Positions 36,901-51,900 of a stretch of DNA of 64,000 nt are shown here, piece by piece. Each line of letters opens with the position of its first letter. Within the stretch, counting starts at the first letter, position 1. The notes below the pieces were generated by a model. That model searched no databases and was not told the DNA's origin. It saw only the letters and a program-made list of their open reading frames with translations. The stretch is from Sclerurus mexicanus (lineage: Eukaryota > Chordata > Aves > Passeriformes > Furnariidae): NCBI GenBank assembly GCA_013396755.1, contig VWZF01007239.1, positions 143,751-207,750 of the forward strand, given 5' to 3'. Both the position numbers and the translations under genes were made by a program.

Positions 36901-39900
36901 ACAGTTTGACTGCAGCTTATGTACAGGTCACAGAAGAGCTGAAGAGAGCCAAGCATGAGGAAGAATGTTAGCATGTGTCTCTCCTTTCAGGACAGCCATG
37001 TTTGAGTGTCCGGATCAGGACAGCATCTCACAGCATCTAGTCCTAAACACTTGACAAATCAGACAACTGTTTACTTTACTACCAACACTGAGAAACCCCG
37101 TGGCAGACAGCTCATTGTTGATGCAGTCTATTAACCCTGGCACCGCATCCAAACCCATCATGGGCTGAGAAGGTCAGTTTGAGAATACAAGCACAATATA
37201 CAAAAACACTCTGCTATCTCCTGACAACAGGAATCTTGAACAAGATGGACAGGGAGAGCTGCAGCAGAGGAAAACTACACATTGCCATCACCACAAGATC
37301 TATTTTGCAAAAGGATGGGAAGCTGTACGGCCTAGGATGGGCAACTGTGCGCTACTCCAGTGCCTGACATCACCACCCGTGTGGAGGAACCAACCTACTC
37401 CGTCACTAACGCGGTCTGCAAAAGGAGCCAAGTGTTGTCAGCCAATTTTTAATACAGAAAAGTTGAGGAAATTTTCTTAGCTCTCTCTCTTTTTATTATT
37501 TGTTTTTTGATTTGTGACCTTCATTTTTACTGTTGGCAGATGGCAGAACAGTACCCTGGAAACATAACAAGGCAATCGCTTCAGGAACAAAAGGCTGAGC
37601 ACACAGTTTTCTTCCAATCTGTTTTGGGTGTCACTTCAAGGGAACAACAGTTGCTAGAGAGCTTGGTGCAGTTTCTAAACCCTCTGCTATGTAGCCTTAC
37701 GTGGTCACAGCAATAAGATGTTTACATTGTGCAAGACAGCTTCCTGGAGAAGGAGCATCAAGGCAAAAAAAAAAAGACAAGCCACAATCTTGCCCAATCA
37801 TCTCCGCCCCATCCTGTTCAACAGCCCAAGAAATCATAACTCTCTGTGATTTCACCCTCTGCTGATGTGCAACTGCTGTGAAGTCACACTTCTAAAGAAC
37901 ATACATTAACCAGAATCGCAGTCCTGATGCTAAAGCTGCACTAACATGATTCCTGGTCTGCCTGTACATAGTTCACCTGCTTGAGCGCAGGAGCCATTCC
38001 CATTTCCTCTATGCCTCAGCTCTCCCTCCTTTCCAGAAATGGGGGGAACGGAAACAGTTTAAAAGGCTCAGCCTGATGAGAATGTATCAGGCACTTCAGT
38101 TTAAGGTCCTAGTACCAAGGTTAAAAATATGACAGTCTCATCAAGACCCCTTAGTTTTCTTTAAGCCTATTTGTAACAAAGCCCTTTGCAACTGCAAGCG
38201 CAAAGAGCAACTCTGGCAATGTATGTACACATTAAGGGGAGAGGCAGGTATAAACCAGAGGATTCAGGTTTCCAATGGACAGTCGGAAGGGCAGGGATTG
38301 TCTCTTAGGAGAGGCTTTACCTTGCGGCGCACGGTGCAGCGGTGGCACATCCACTCCCCCGGCGGCAGCATTTCCTCGCTGAGCGGAGGGTTGCTGCAAG
38401 AGAAATACAAAGCAAGGCTTTACCGTTATTTACTGTTATTTCTGGAACTCTTCTCACGTACACACAGCCCGACTCAGGGCAGCTCTGCAGGTTCCGCTCC
38501 CAGGCACTTCCTTTTATTTATGGTGAAGCTCCCTGGATTTGCTCCCCCATACATCCACTTAGCCAGACACCTCCAAGAAGCCAGTCTTCCATGACTCCCA
38601 TTTCAGCTCCACGGTTTCAAACACTCTTAGAATTGAACAGCAAAGATAAATGGAAGATTCACTAGTGTGCAACATGCATACCTCCCCGCCCAACACCATG
38701 CCTCCTTAAATAACTTGATTACTCCATGTAAGACTGCACAGACTCCTGTGCAGCAAGCACAGTCATATATCCAGGCATTTCCATCCCTTGGATTTGCAGT
38801 GAGTCCAACTGCCATGAGGTCCACCCACCGATTCTGATGTATTCCATGCCTGGGCACACTCACTTAATGGTGGAACCCACTTTCTATCTTAAGATAACCC
38901 AAATACTCTTAGAAGTGTCACCATATACAGCTTGCCTTGGCTACGAAGCACAGGATACATCCTACTCGTATGGATCTGCACTTACTATAAAAGCTGTATC
39001 ACAGTGAAATGACATTCTCTTTTTGATGCTAGAAATAAACCAAAGCAAATTAGATGAAGGAGTAAGGAGGACTATTTTGAGAAACACTTTTCCTTGGTAT
39101 AAGGCAGAGCAGCATATGTTAGATGATACACTTTTCTTCCAGATCCTACTACTAACTCAGGTACTTTCCAACACCTCTTTATCACTAAGATTTGTTATTT
39201 GAACAAACTGCTGACTGTGGCAGGGAAAGTGTACCTGCTGGCAGAAAAACAACCCGTTACCATGCGTTGTGGCTTAAGACAATACTTTTAAAATTCTGCC
39301 TTCTTTTGCTAGAGGTAGCTGCATAGCAAGTCTGCTTTCTTGGGCTGAACACTCAGACAGATGCACTACTGTAAGATCTGGGAGCTCCATTTTCCACTGA
39401 CTGGGAAACAGGTTACAAGGGATCCACTGGGACTGACAGGGTCACAAGAAGACCAAGCAGCAGTGCAGTCACACCACCAAGGAGCTTATCAGACTGGCCC
39501 AGGAAGCTACACTGGGCAGCCAAACCACAGTTCAGCAGTCTCTATACTGCTTATTGCACCTACAGACAAACATCAAACCAAATCCAAGTTCAGCTTTCCA
39601 AAGTCTCCAGCCCTGACAGGGCAGAGAGGATAAGATGAGTATTTGTTGGCCAGGAAGCGCTGTGCTTTGCAGCAAAGGGAGAGGCTGTCTTCCTCAAGAA
39701 TCTTGCTCCTAGCACAGGGAAATGGCACAGGATCCCAGCCCAGGCTCCCAAGCCTGAACTGTAAAAACAAACACGCTTCCTTTGTTTAAACAGAGTCCCG
39801 GCGAGCCTTGCCCCGAGCTCACCAGCCTGCCAGCCACAGCCTCGGCAGGTACTGCAGCCATCCGGGGTCACGCTCGCTCTTGCAACGCTGTGCCTGGAAG

Positions 39901-42900
39901 ACTCAAGGAAGAGCACTGCAAGAACCAAGCTGGTAATAACCTCAGCATTTCTGGTGTCAGGCTCCAGGGAATTCAGTAGAGCCAACACATCTGGCAGCCA
40001 TTTTGAGGAGGAGTGCAGGGTTTCAGAGGCCTCCGTGTTTCGGGCGTTCCAGAAATGCAGCGCTCCACATATATGCACTAACATACCTGCAGCTTATGTT
40101 TCTCATTTCCTGGAGGACTTGGATGAACAAGGGATCAGGCTCTAGATGAGAGCACCAAAGCCTCTGCTACTGCCTGCTTCACACAGAGCCTCAAATGCTT
40201 GGCTGAAGCAGTAACTCCCCCCTGCCCCAAACTAATCTTTTGCTAACAGAAGCAGGGAAGGGGGAGGTGGAAGGAGGAGAGTAACAAATGATCCCCGTGT
40301 GCTTGCTGCAGCATAAATCCATGCTGAGTTCTAAGGTGGATCCTGCAATAGCTCAGGTTTTACTCCTGCTAGAAACCGAGCTCTTAGATCTGCAGCTACA
40401 GCAAGTATGGATTCATCTGACCCATTCCCCTTTCCCCTCCCAGCACCCCAGGGGAAGAAAACCCACAGAGTTTGGTTTGTTCCTAGTGAATTTTCACCCT
40501 CTGAGGCTCCCGACGAGCGTGCCTGAACTGCTGGGAACACGTCTGCCCCATTCCGACGTGTGCGGCGTGCCAGGGATCCACGAGCTGCCAGGCGCCTCCG
40601 GTTATTTGTTTTAACTGTTACCTCAACCTTATGCATTTTACAAGAAAACAATTAATACCACGGTGAACCTTGAGAGATGCCTGAAAGAGTCAGAACAGCT
40701 TTCTTCTCAAGTGTGGATGTTATTGTCCCATTTGTCGTGTTTGAACTATCTGCTCCACAACCATGAAATCCTACATACACAGTACTATTAAAGAAGCATT
40801 TTAATGAATGCTGCTACCCAAAGGCCTGTGGAAGGAGGGGAAAGATTTGTTTCAGACCAGCAGCAAGGTTTTAGCGCTCAGACAAGCCTCCTGAGGCTTT
40901 CTGCTTGCTGTCAGGGCCTAGCTGCTATGGCAAGTGTATTAAAAGACTGATTCTGCCTCTCCTGGTTAATGAACTGTTCATCAAGGCAGCTCACCGTGCT
41001 AACAAAGACTGATGAAGGCTGCTCCTGCACTGCTGGCCTCACAGCAAGCACAGAGCATTGCCTGGGTCTCAGCAGAAAGCCAGGGAAGCGCTAAAGAATG
41101 CTGTTTTAATTGACTAGGTATGACCACATTCTTCAACCTTTTACTGTAAGTATAAAAGAAACTGATTTTTAAATCTGAACAAGATACTTGATCTTCATAA
41201 GCAAGGTAAGAATTAGCACTTTGGCAGGAGCACCATGGCCCCTTTCTCTCTATCTTTCATAGGTTCATTAGCATGCACAGCTCCAGCCGTCAGTGTTTGC
41301 TGCCAACAGGACCTGGAATTGTACAGCACCAACTTTATCTTCGGTTACAACACATTTCCTTTCAACTACGCACCAGTCAGTTGTGCTTTTTGCTACGATT
41401 TCACTAAACCTTCATTTCAGAAAGTTTCCCCTTCTGTCATCACAGGCAAGAGTGGTGGCCCGTGCTGTTTTACCTGAAAGGTTTGATGTGACCCAAATCA
41501 AATCTGCACAGCAGAACATGGTTCTGGATTTAAGACAAAGACAGCCTTGAAAAACACAGGCTGACTTACAAACACCTGGAAGGCAAACTCCTACAAAGCC
41601 TCTGAAAACTAAAGGAGATGTTTATCACTGCCTATTCAAAAGTCACTACACCGACACGGAAGTCACTTGCCGTAATACCAGTTTCATGAGTTTTTCTAAA
41701 AAACTTTAATATCTCCTGAAATTCACATCAGGTGTGTTGTCAAGCATTGTTTTGCCATGGTCAGGACGCTATGCAAATCCTTCCTTAAATAAAATTTAAA
41801 TGGTTATGATGAAATAAAAAAATCTTCAAGAGCATATTAGGAGTTTTTATCAAGCAAATGATAGCATGAAGCCACTTAGCTTTTCAATTTCACACTCTGG
41901 AGCTCTCATACATCAGATGCCTGTTGTTAGTCTAAATCCCGTAATTACTCCTCACTTTGCTGACCTCAATAAATAGGTAAACAAATGCTCCAAGGAATGG
42001 CACCTTCTCCAATACAAACTGGGCCGCAGCTCTCAAAGGAACCAGTTATAAGCAGACCTGAAGTTATTTACTCACAGCATTCCTGGCCATCTTGCGTCAA
42101 AGGCACGTTGTGGACCCACCAGGATACAGCCAGCTACCAGCTGGGATAATGGTGGCAGGAAAACAAACCAGTGTCTGGTGATGCTTTCTTCAATAACTTC
42201 TCTTTCATTTCAGTTGTTTTCAACAATCTGACTTAAATATTTTTTTTCTATGCAGGGGGAAATAGTGACCCCATGAAAATATGCAGGCAAACACATTTTT
42301 CCTTCTCAGAAAACTTTTAATTGACTTACCAAGACTCAATGACAGGCTGATAATGAAAGATGCTGGTTATGTTTGCCAGTTAAAGGAAGAAGGCTTTCAG
42401 CTCTTCTATTGGACTCCTATTTATCCCTATGATGGATAGAGCTACAGCTGTTCTACCAGCTTCATAAAGAACAAGGCTCCCTGGCTTCCTACAGCAGGGC
42501 CTCAATGGCAGCTAAAACAAACCAGGAAACCAACCTCACTGTCAGTGCATTACAAGAGCCCCATTGATTAACAGGGAAAGTTGCATCATTTACAAATTCA
42601 GCTCTTTGAAATGTTTTACTGCACCCAAGTTACACATTTCTGCTCAGAGCTGCTCCAAAACTGGGCTGGAGGAGGACACCTGGAACCCAGCACCCCGAGC
42701 CCACACCTTATACAGAATGAAATCACACCAAACAAGCCAACAGCTGCAGCTCCCTTTGAGTTCCTCCCCACTGCAACTCCCTCACGTTCCTGTTGTACTC
42801 TCGGATCAACGCAGAGCTTACTCTTTTCTGAAGACAGAAGTCAGATTTCAATTACCTCAAACATGATTATTAGCAATACTGTCAGCTCTCTCTTTTCTTC

Positions 42901-45900
42901 TACTAGTGTCAGGATTACTCCTCAGTGCAAATTAATCAGTGAAGTCTCCAAGTTCTGCTCATTAACATACATAAATCACGATACTCAGCTGTACCGGGAA
43001 CAATCTTCCTGAAGAAGCCAAAGATTTCTCAAGAACCAATGCAGAGACCACCAAACTTCAGAAAAGCCTGGCATAATTTTTATTCTTTACAGACCTCTAA
43101 GCATGACCTGATCACATTAAAACTAAGAGAGTTTCAGGAACTTTATGGTCTCAGATAGGCTCACATATTTTATAAGTTACACCAATTTGAAGCCAGGAGT
43201 GCAATTCACATTAAATACAGAGCATCAGCCACTATGCTTCCACCTATGGTGCAAGAAGTCCTGAGGGAACCAGTGAAAAAAGCTTGACAGCAGCCAGCAT
43301 AACTTTGTTTACACTGAAGTGAAAGTCTTGAGCATTCATGTAAAAAGTTCTAAACCAGTAACATCCAGTAATGAGACCTGGACACCACTGAACAGGTCAG
43401 AACATGATTATTTTGGCTGCCACTATGCCAGGAAGGGAACAGAAGTAACCGTTTCACAGGTCACCAGTTATCCCACCATCTGGAACGCTGTATCTGCTTA
43501 GCATGCACCTTTCCAGCAGCACGGCCAGAGCTGGAAATAAGGGTTCAGCTACAGACAGAGAACAGAAACAGGACTAAAACACCATTATATGGGTAGACAA
43601 CAAGAAACAAGATGCACACAAGATAAAAATAAAGGTACACTAACAATCTATCTACATGATGCTACAATAGCAGAGGAAGACTTGAGCTCTTCAAAGTTTA
43701 AGAAGTAGAATGGCTGGATATTTCAGATGTCAAAATTTCATTCACTGTGTGCTTCTTCTACCTTCTAAACCAACACTGCAAGGGCTTGGCCAGCGGTTCC
43801 AGCCGCTGGCAGTACTACCATGCTCTGAAGAACCAGGTACCATTTCACAAGCCTGTTGTGAATTTTGTGAGTATTCTGTAAATTTCAAAGCCAGTGAACT
43901 TATTCACTTGTATCCTTCATCAAATTGCTCCTGCTACTCTCATCCTGGGAAGAGAAAGTTTCCTCTGAAGGAATGGAGAAGTTTTTTGCCTCCAACACGA
44001 CAAGCAGGAGAGTCCAATAAACTGGATAAACTCCATGTAAACATGTGATCACCTGATGTGATTACTTCTATTTATAGGAAGAACCTGGCCCACAGAGACC
44101 ATTCCCCAGACAACCTGTTAGTTATTACCCTCCTTAACAACTGCAAAAAAATTAAAGTATTGTTTTTTAAAATATTAAATTTCCACATATATATAAAAAC
44201 ATATATAAAATAAGTATGGATTTAAAAGTGTATAACACCACCTGAACTGCAGTGAGGCTTTTTGATTATTATTTTTTAATTAGTTTTATATTTGAGACAT
44301 ATCTATCTAAGGAGCCATCCAGCTTTGTATCTATAAGCAGAAACCACAGAAGTTGATAGGGAGAATTGTTGACTTTGAAAAATGTGGGTCAAACACAGAA
44401 ATTCAGACATTCTGCACATCCTGACTCCCGTTTCTTTCCGAGGTATCGCTCATGCCTGTGCTGCAGACAATAGTAACAATAGCCTGAATTCAATGTCCAG
44501 GTTCATTATTAAGGGTTCAGATCTTTATAGCACCATCTTCTTAACAGATTAGAAGTCATCTTCTCAAAGCAGGATGACACACAGGGCAGCATCAGGGAAA
44601 AGAAAGCTGAGGAACAACACAGCCCTGGTGAGAATCACTTCATCCAATTTTGTCTTTAAAGAACAATAAATGAAGAGACATCTCTGGTGGGAAAAAAATA
44701 ATCAAAACACAGGTCTGAGAGGTTTCTGAGAAGTGAACACATTCAGCCCCAGCCATACTGAATGTGTTCAAAGGAGACAGGGGTGAAAGGACAGAAGCAA
44801 TAAGGTGGAAAAAAGGAAAGCAGCACATCAGAAGAGGATGAAGGACAGATTCATAAAAGCAAAAGCATGAATTTGTCTTCACACAGGCACAAGTGAAGTG
44901 TAATTCTGACATCTACATGTGGACTAGGCTTTCCCAAGAATGCTGGGGAAGAGAGGAAAAAGAGCAGAGACAGAAATAACTGCCAAAAACCCCCCTAAGA
45001 ACAGGGTACACATTCTTTTCTGCCTTTCCTGGATCACCTTCATATCTTGCTCCTGCTGCTATTCTAGACGGAGATCACTGGAAAGTTCACATGATGCCGT
45101 GCCCAAAGTCAGAGGCTGTACAGGCAGGTGTTTCACACCAATCACTAGCGCTTGCCAGAAATTCAGCATGGGGTTTTCAGCCTGCTAAATTGTATCCTCG
45201 GGCCACTGCTTTCTGCAGGGTTCAAAGTCGGTAATCTCCAGCTCCATCTAGTTTGCTTCAAGTGACTCGTGCAGAGCACACGTCAGCAGAAATGGGTTAC
45301 AGTTGGGTTCAGGCGCTCGATTCCCCCCAGCTGGCCGAGATGCTCTTTGCCTTTTGTGCTCAAGATCTGATACACCAACAGGAACAATGATTTACACTTC
45401 CCCCCCCCCCCTTCATTTTTGGCTATAGGGAGCATTTACTCATACCCTAAAAAGGTAAGTGATTGCATTACAACTGGTATCTGTCAACCCCTTTATTAAA
45501 GGGAAGCTACAACACTATTTTTACTCAGCTTACAGAGTTACTGGATACTGCGGCATTCCTTCGAGGAAGCTGGGCAGACATCTAGCGAGCAATGGAGCTG
45601 GAGACAGCATAAATCGATTACTATAAGAAGGAAAAGCCAACTCTGACAATTTGTGTCACAAAAATCACAAGTTTAGGCAGTAACTTTATGTGGCAAGATA
45701 AACTCACTTCTTCAATACCTCTGTAACAAAGCCATGTTATATCCCCAGACACATTTGCATTTTCACAAGTCCAAGCTTACTTCCTGACTGGTTTAAAAAA
45801 AACCTCCAAAACGGTTACATCCTTCTCATATGATTTATATTCTAACAGACAGCACTCCCTAAATATTCAGACTGTGACACTTGTTTTCAGGGAGATACCT

Positions 45901-48900
45901 CTTTCCTACTCTGGAAGTAGCTGTTCCCCTTCCATCATAGCAGATTCCTGCTGTTTGCTACTGAGTCAAGGATTAAGGGCTCCAGAGCACAGGGAAAACT
46001 CAAGAACCTGACACATACCAGTGAGTCAGTCTAGCAACAAAAACAGCTTAACATGGACTGGTGTGGGTCAATAAACAGAAGAATTGCCGTTAGTGTTGAA
46101 AAACTGTTTCAGTATCGGTGTTACAATGAAATCTTGAATTGAATCAGTCTGTCCTACATAGGGACACGCAGGAGCCCTGCCCTTCTGCATGTGTTCCTCA
46201 TACCACTACAACAGAACCTACAACCCAAAAAGGTCTGTTTTAAGGGGGAAATGCATGTTTAGTCCCAATTCTTACTATAAATACACAGTTCTGTCACTGA
46301 CGACTGTACAGGGACGCTCCCCACGCAGGCTGTCCTTCATACCAGCAGCAAGAGAAGTGCAGCTGGATGTCACACATGCCAATCATCTCTGCTTCCCTTT
46401 TACCACCCCACCTAAAACAGCACCGACAAATGGAGAAAGAGGGAAGACTCAGGAGCATTATATGATCTTGTGTAATAAACACAGAAGTCTTCCCATTCCC
46501 AGCTATCAGATCCACTGGTGCTGGCGGCTGTACAATCTTAATAACACTGAGCTTGTATGTGATAAAAAGACAGAAGGGGAGCTAAAAGAAGGTGAATATA
46601 TTTACAAGATAATTCCAAGATCTCCATAACAAACAGTCATTAGCAGATTAGTATTATGAATCTAATCCAATTAAGAATTTCCTTTGCAAATGCCTGGAGG
46701 AGCTGGAATTCCTCTGGGAAGACCTTTCCATGTTGTGAAAGGCTCCCATGAGTCATGCCTGCAGGCTGACACACCAGGAAAGACCAGCTCTGGAGCAGCA
46801 GGAACAAAGCAGTGAACCCCACCTCAAGCAAGCTGCTGCATCCTCCTGATCCTGAGGAGCCAACTCAAAAATGGACCCCGCAGCAGCACCAAAAAAAGAA
46901 AAAAAAACGCAGTCTTTTCAGTTCCACAAGTCCTGGTCAACATAAAATTGGCAATTCTCCAAGCCAAGGGACAAAACAACAGAGAACTTTCCTTTTTCAC
47001 AGTCTTGTACTGTGCCCTTTTAAACAGTTTGAGATCAATGCAGGTGTTTGACACAGCACCAGCCCAGGCAGCAGCCATGTCTGAAGCAAAGCTTAAATGA
47101 AGCAGCCATCCCCCTCCTTGAGTTAGAATTCCAATGCACTGCTCCCACCACTCCACGCTGATGCTGGAATGGCAGCGGCGATCCATGGCTCAATCTGAAT
47201 GCCCAGCTCCTGCCCACGCTGCAAAATCTGCTCACAGTCAGTTTAACACATGCAACATCCACGCACACAGGTGAGAATGGCGGTTTGCAAATCCCCAAGA
47301 CCATATGATTCAAATCAAATCATCAAATTCTTACTGTGAATGGTTTTCTGGTGCCCTCAGCTGAAGACCATAGATTTAGGCTGACCTTATCTGCCTTCGC
47401 ATTGAGAGATTTAGGACAAAATAAGGAGAGTGAAAAATCTCACTGGCACAACTTTGCAGAGCAGAGCTGCCAAGACCGATCATGTTACCACATCCGCAGG
47501 CGCACGCGTGGTGACCCTCTGCAACTGCTTCCTTCTGCCTGAGGATCCTACTCCGGCCCCAATGCCACCAAAATATCAGACCAGATACATAAAAAACAAA
47601 GTTGGTGTTTTTTTTTAAAAAGTTCATACTTAAACCAAAATTGTTTTAACAAAGTATCAGTTAAGATAGATACATTTAAATGAATACTGGGAACAGAACA
47701 GCTTTCTCTGACCTTCAAAGTGCAATTACATAAACACTAAAGTAGGGGTTTGCCAGTCATTTACTACAAAAAAGCCCCCAAACAAACAGAAAGCCTCATA
47801 ATAAAAACTTCCTGCACTTAAACTACAAGCTTTCTTGAAGCTGTTATGTAATTTGATGTGCTGAAAGCCTGCTCTTAGTTACTATTAGGCATGAAGTTTG
47901 CCTCTCCAGCACCTTCCTGGACATCCTGCTACTCCTTTGAAGCAGATGATGTTGATGTTTCAGACTACTCGAAGATTCACCTGAACCCCCCCGAGGCAGT
48001 CCAAGATGACCATTACCAGAAGGATTAACTGAGACAATAGAGGAGCCATTGTTTCGCTCCCCTCACACAGAATGCACATTCATGTGAAAAAACAAAGCTA
48101 GACCAAATGCCAAAGATAAAGCAGAACATTAACAAGGTGGGGAAAGAGTTATCTATGTCCTACCAGCCAAACACAACTTTTTTCCATTCTTTGTTCTTGT
48201 TCGAAGCACTAAAACAATGTGACTCATAGAAAATATGCAAAACTCTAGTTTAGCTTCCTCTGCTGCTCTTTGCTCTGTTACTCCTGTTCTTCGACACCAG
48301 CACTTGGTGAAGACTGCCAAATCAGGGGGGAAATGAGCCAAACACTGGAAACATAAACACGAGGAGGTGTTGCAGAAGGTTTGACAGAGGTAGCAGGCCC
48401 TGGTACAGACGCAGCCTCTCCCAGCACAGCCACGGGGTGAACCCAGCAGTTCTGAGGAACCTTTCTGCCGGGCAGTGCCACAGAACTGGTACTTGTCTGT
48501 TTACATAACTGGTCAGCTTTAGGCGACTGAGGTCACTCTGCCAAGCCAGCAGAGCTGCACAGCCAGCGGCGTGAGATTTACAAGAGGGACTTGAACCGCA
48601 GCATTCAGCGAGGCTGGCGCTTTTGGGCTGCTCCAACCAGAAACTCGGGCAGGGACACTTTCAAAAAAATAAAAAGAAAGGAGAAAAAGAAAAAACAAAC
48701 ACAAAACTGTTCTGTGTTGGTTCTCCCTCCTGTTGTCACTCCCCTCCCCCAGCTTGTTAACTAAACTTTTCCTCTCCCGGGGATCTTTCTAATCCTTCAG
48801 TGAAGCCGTAATGAATTTGCAACATCAGTCACTTTGCAAACCCGCTTCAACGTGAATCAAGTTTACTACAAGCTCAAGAAAACACAGGGAATTCTAACAA

Positions 48901-51900
48901 TCACATAGCCAGGAGGAGGATATAAATGGGAAAGAATAGAAGTACTACTGGAAAATTGGTTTTCAATCATGTAAAGAAGGAGCATGCACCATCCCCAGGG
49001 GCCTGAGCTAAGGCAGAACATCAGGATGGAAATACACACTAAGCCATTACCCAAAGCAGCAGATTATGGGCAAACGGCAGAACTAAACGCCAGCTCCAGA
49101 GATAAAGATCCCACATTCTGTTTTCAAGAATTATTAAGGACCCAAAAAACCTCTCTCTCTGTAAATTCAAATCTGAGGAAGGTCACCTGACTGTGATATT
49201 AGTCCCAGTATGTTGAAACTAAGTACCTGGAAGGGATTTTACACTTTCCCGTGTCCCTCCCACTCTGCCAGTTTATCTGTAGGCAGACCCAGGGACTCTC
49301 CCAGTACCTGTAGCATCTCTACACTGAACTAGTAATTCCAAAACTGAGTTGTGGGAAGAGCTGACACCCCAAGAGATGAATTGGGAAGTCACTTCCACCC
49401 ACATTAATTCAGGAGAGCAGTTGTTCCACAGCTTACCAACAAAACTTGCTATTTACCATCCGAGATGTGCAATACTATCATACTTGGAAAGTTTTGGGAG
49501 TTTAGGCCAAGTGCCTTCTGTTTTCCACAGAAGACAACAGGTTTAGGTACTAAACTGAAGTTAAGGCAAACTGCTGAAGTTTGAGGGCCACACACTTACC
49601 TAGCAAAGTCCGTTTACTTGCTACAGGTTGAAACAACATGACAGAGAAGAACCTTCTCTGTGCAGGAAGGAGCAAAACTAGCTCCTGGGCCACTGAGCTG
49701 GGTTTATGTCCAGCGAAGTGTGTGATTTGGGCCAATCACACCCCTGCTACACTTTTTCTTTTATAATATGGCCTCTCCTATACATCTTTAATCAACTGAT
49801 TACAAATCCTAGACCAATTAAGAGCTGCTCTTTTCTTTTATGCTATATTGATAATAAATGCAACCTGGTACTAAAGCTTACAATAAATATGTGAAGAACA
49901 GGTTAGCTGTCACACAAATCAGTTAGTGTGCCCCAGCAGTGCTATTCAAATGACTAAACCAAGCCTTTCATTACAGCTGTTATTCTTTAAATAAAAAGGA
50001 GGCAGAAAGGAAGTTGTAAGTGCTGCCTTTATGCCTAAGTTTATATCCAGAACGGAAGTTTACTTTAAGCAAGATGTAGGAGGTAAAAGGAAGAAAACAC
50101 AAAAACAAAACCTGAGCATCCCTTCAAGACAACCTGGGTCAACTGAAGGCCGTGGCTGAGGGTTGGACTGAGGTTCTGGAGGAAGGAGGTAAAACCAGGC
50201 CCAAACTGAAGCCTTTCCACATTGTGCCACCTCCAACAGCAGGGCCCGGGCTACTGTCAAAGGGACCACCTGAGAGATACCTCAGGAAAGGAAACAAACA
50301 GAACTGCCGCTTTCATTTCTGTTCTGAACAGTAACTAGTTAGCCAAAGACATACTTTTCAAAAAATAATTATAATGCAATTAACTCGGGTAGAGCCAAAG
50401 CTTTACAGGTATCTGATTTACATGATTGTTTCCCACTTGCTAGCTACAAAGAACTTGCCAAATTAAGCCAGGAAATTCAGCCGTGCACAAAATGGTCTCA
50501 TTTATGGTCAGGTTTAACGAGGACTCGGAGTCACTCTACAGCCTTAGTCACAGCTCTTCCACCTCAAACGTGAAGTTTTAGCCATCGCTCCAGCCTCACT
50601 AAGAGAAGGCTTGGGATGTGTCAACTGTGCCCGGCAGAAGAAAAAAACACCCTTAAATTAAAGCTCATCAAGAACACTGGGCAAAAAATAATGCTAATTA
50701 GTATCCTCCTAGTAAATATTAGAGGATCTGCACTACCACCAGTAGCACTTCCTCAGGGTAGGAGGGATGATGTCATGGCTGCACACTACAGCATTGTCGG
50801 GTTTGCCTGGCTACACGCTGCTAACGGGACACTCCCTACAGAACTGTGACCACACGCTCGGCTCTCCTGGTATCAGCAACCAGTCTAATAAGTGCTCAGA
50901 GAGACCTGCAATTACCACAGAAATGCAGAATAACCATCAAACAAATGAAAATCAGGAGAAAAAAATAAATTCAACAGAGTTAAAAAAAAAAAGCAGGGGA
51001 GACAGCTGTAACAGGGTGGCAAACAAAGCTCCAAAGCATGAAAGAGAGAAAGGAATGCGGTTAAAAAATCTCCCCTAAGGAAGAATACTCTGTACGCCCG
51101 AGCTCCAGCTGTTTGACTTGCCCTGCTCCCTCCTCCACTCCATTATCCACTCTGGCTTTGCTAATTTAACACAAACTGCCCGCCTGTGTCAACTGTTGAA
51201 AAGGGGGATTTTGGCAAAGAGGCCTTGGATGTGTCCAGGCCCCGGGCGCAGAAAGGTAAAAACTTTGGGGCGGAAAGTTGAGGCCGCTTTTGGCGGGTTG
51301 CTTTGTGCCAAGAGCTTGGGAAGCTGTGAGGGGAGGCAGCAAGAGATATTCCCGCTGCAGGCTCCACTGCCTCGAGCTCTGCTCTGCTGCCACCTCCACA
51401 CGCACCTCGGCTCCCACCCAGCACCCAGATTCGCATGCAGAAAGCTCTGCCCTCACCAACAAAGCCACATAACTCCCAGCAAGAGCACCCGACAGCCCCC
51501 CAGCTCAGGGCAGACACCCCCACGGATGAGACAAGCAGGTCGGAAGAGTCAGGAGGACGGAAGAAAAGGAGGGAAAGGAATAAACCCGGTCAGTGCTAAA
51601 GTCTGGAGGCCTGGATTTCCACAGGGAAGGTATTTCCACGTTTGAGATACTGTGGGGAGCGCTGCGAGGGTTTGGAAGTCACATATGCAGCCAAAATGGC
51701 GCTGAGAATAAAAATATAATTTAAAGGAAGGTCGCCATATTGTAAACAGTGAGGCAGGGAGACACAGAGACAGCAACCTCCATTATTCCCAGCAGCTGCA
51801 GCAGCACGGAAGCGCTGGGAACGTCAGGCCTGGTGCAGAGACGCCACCACTGCTTCCCCCTCTCCAGCCAGGGCCCTCCGGAGGGTCCCCCCCAGGCCAG

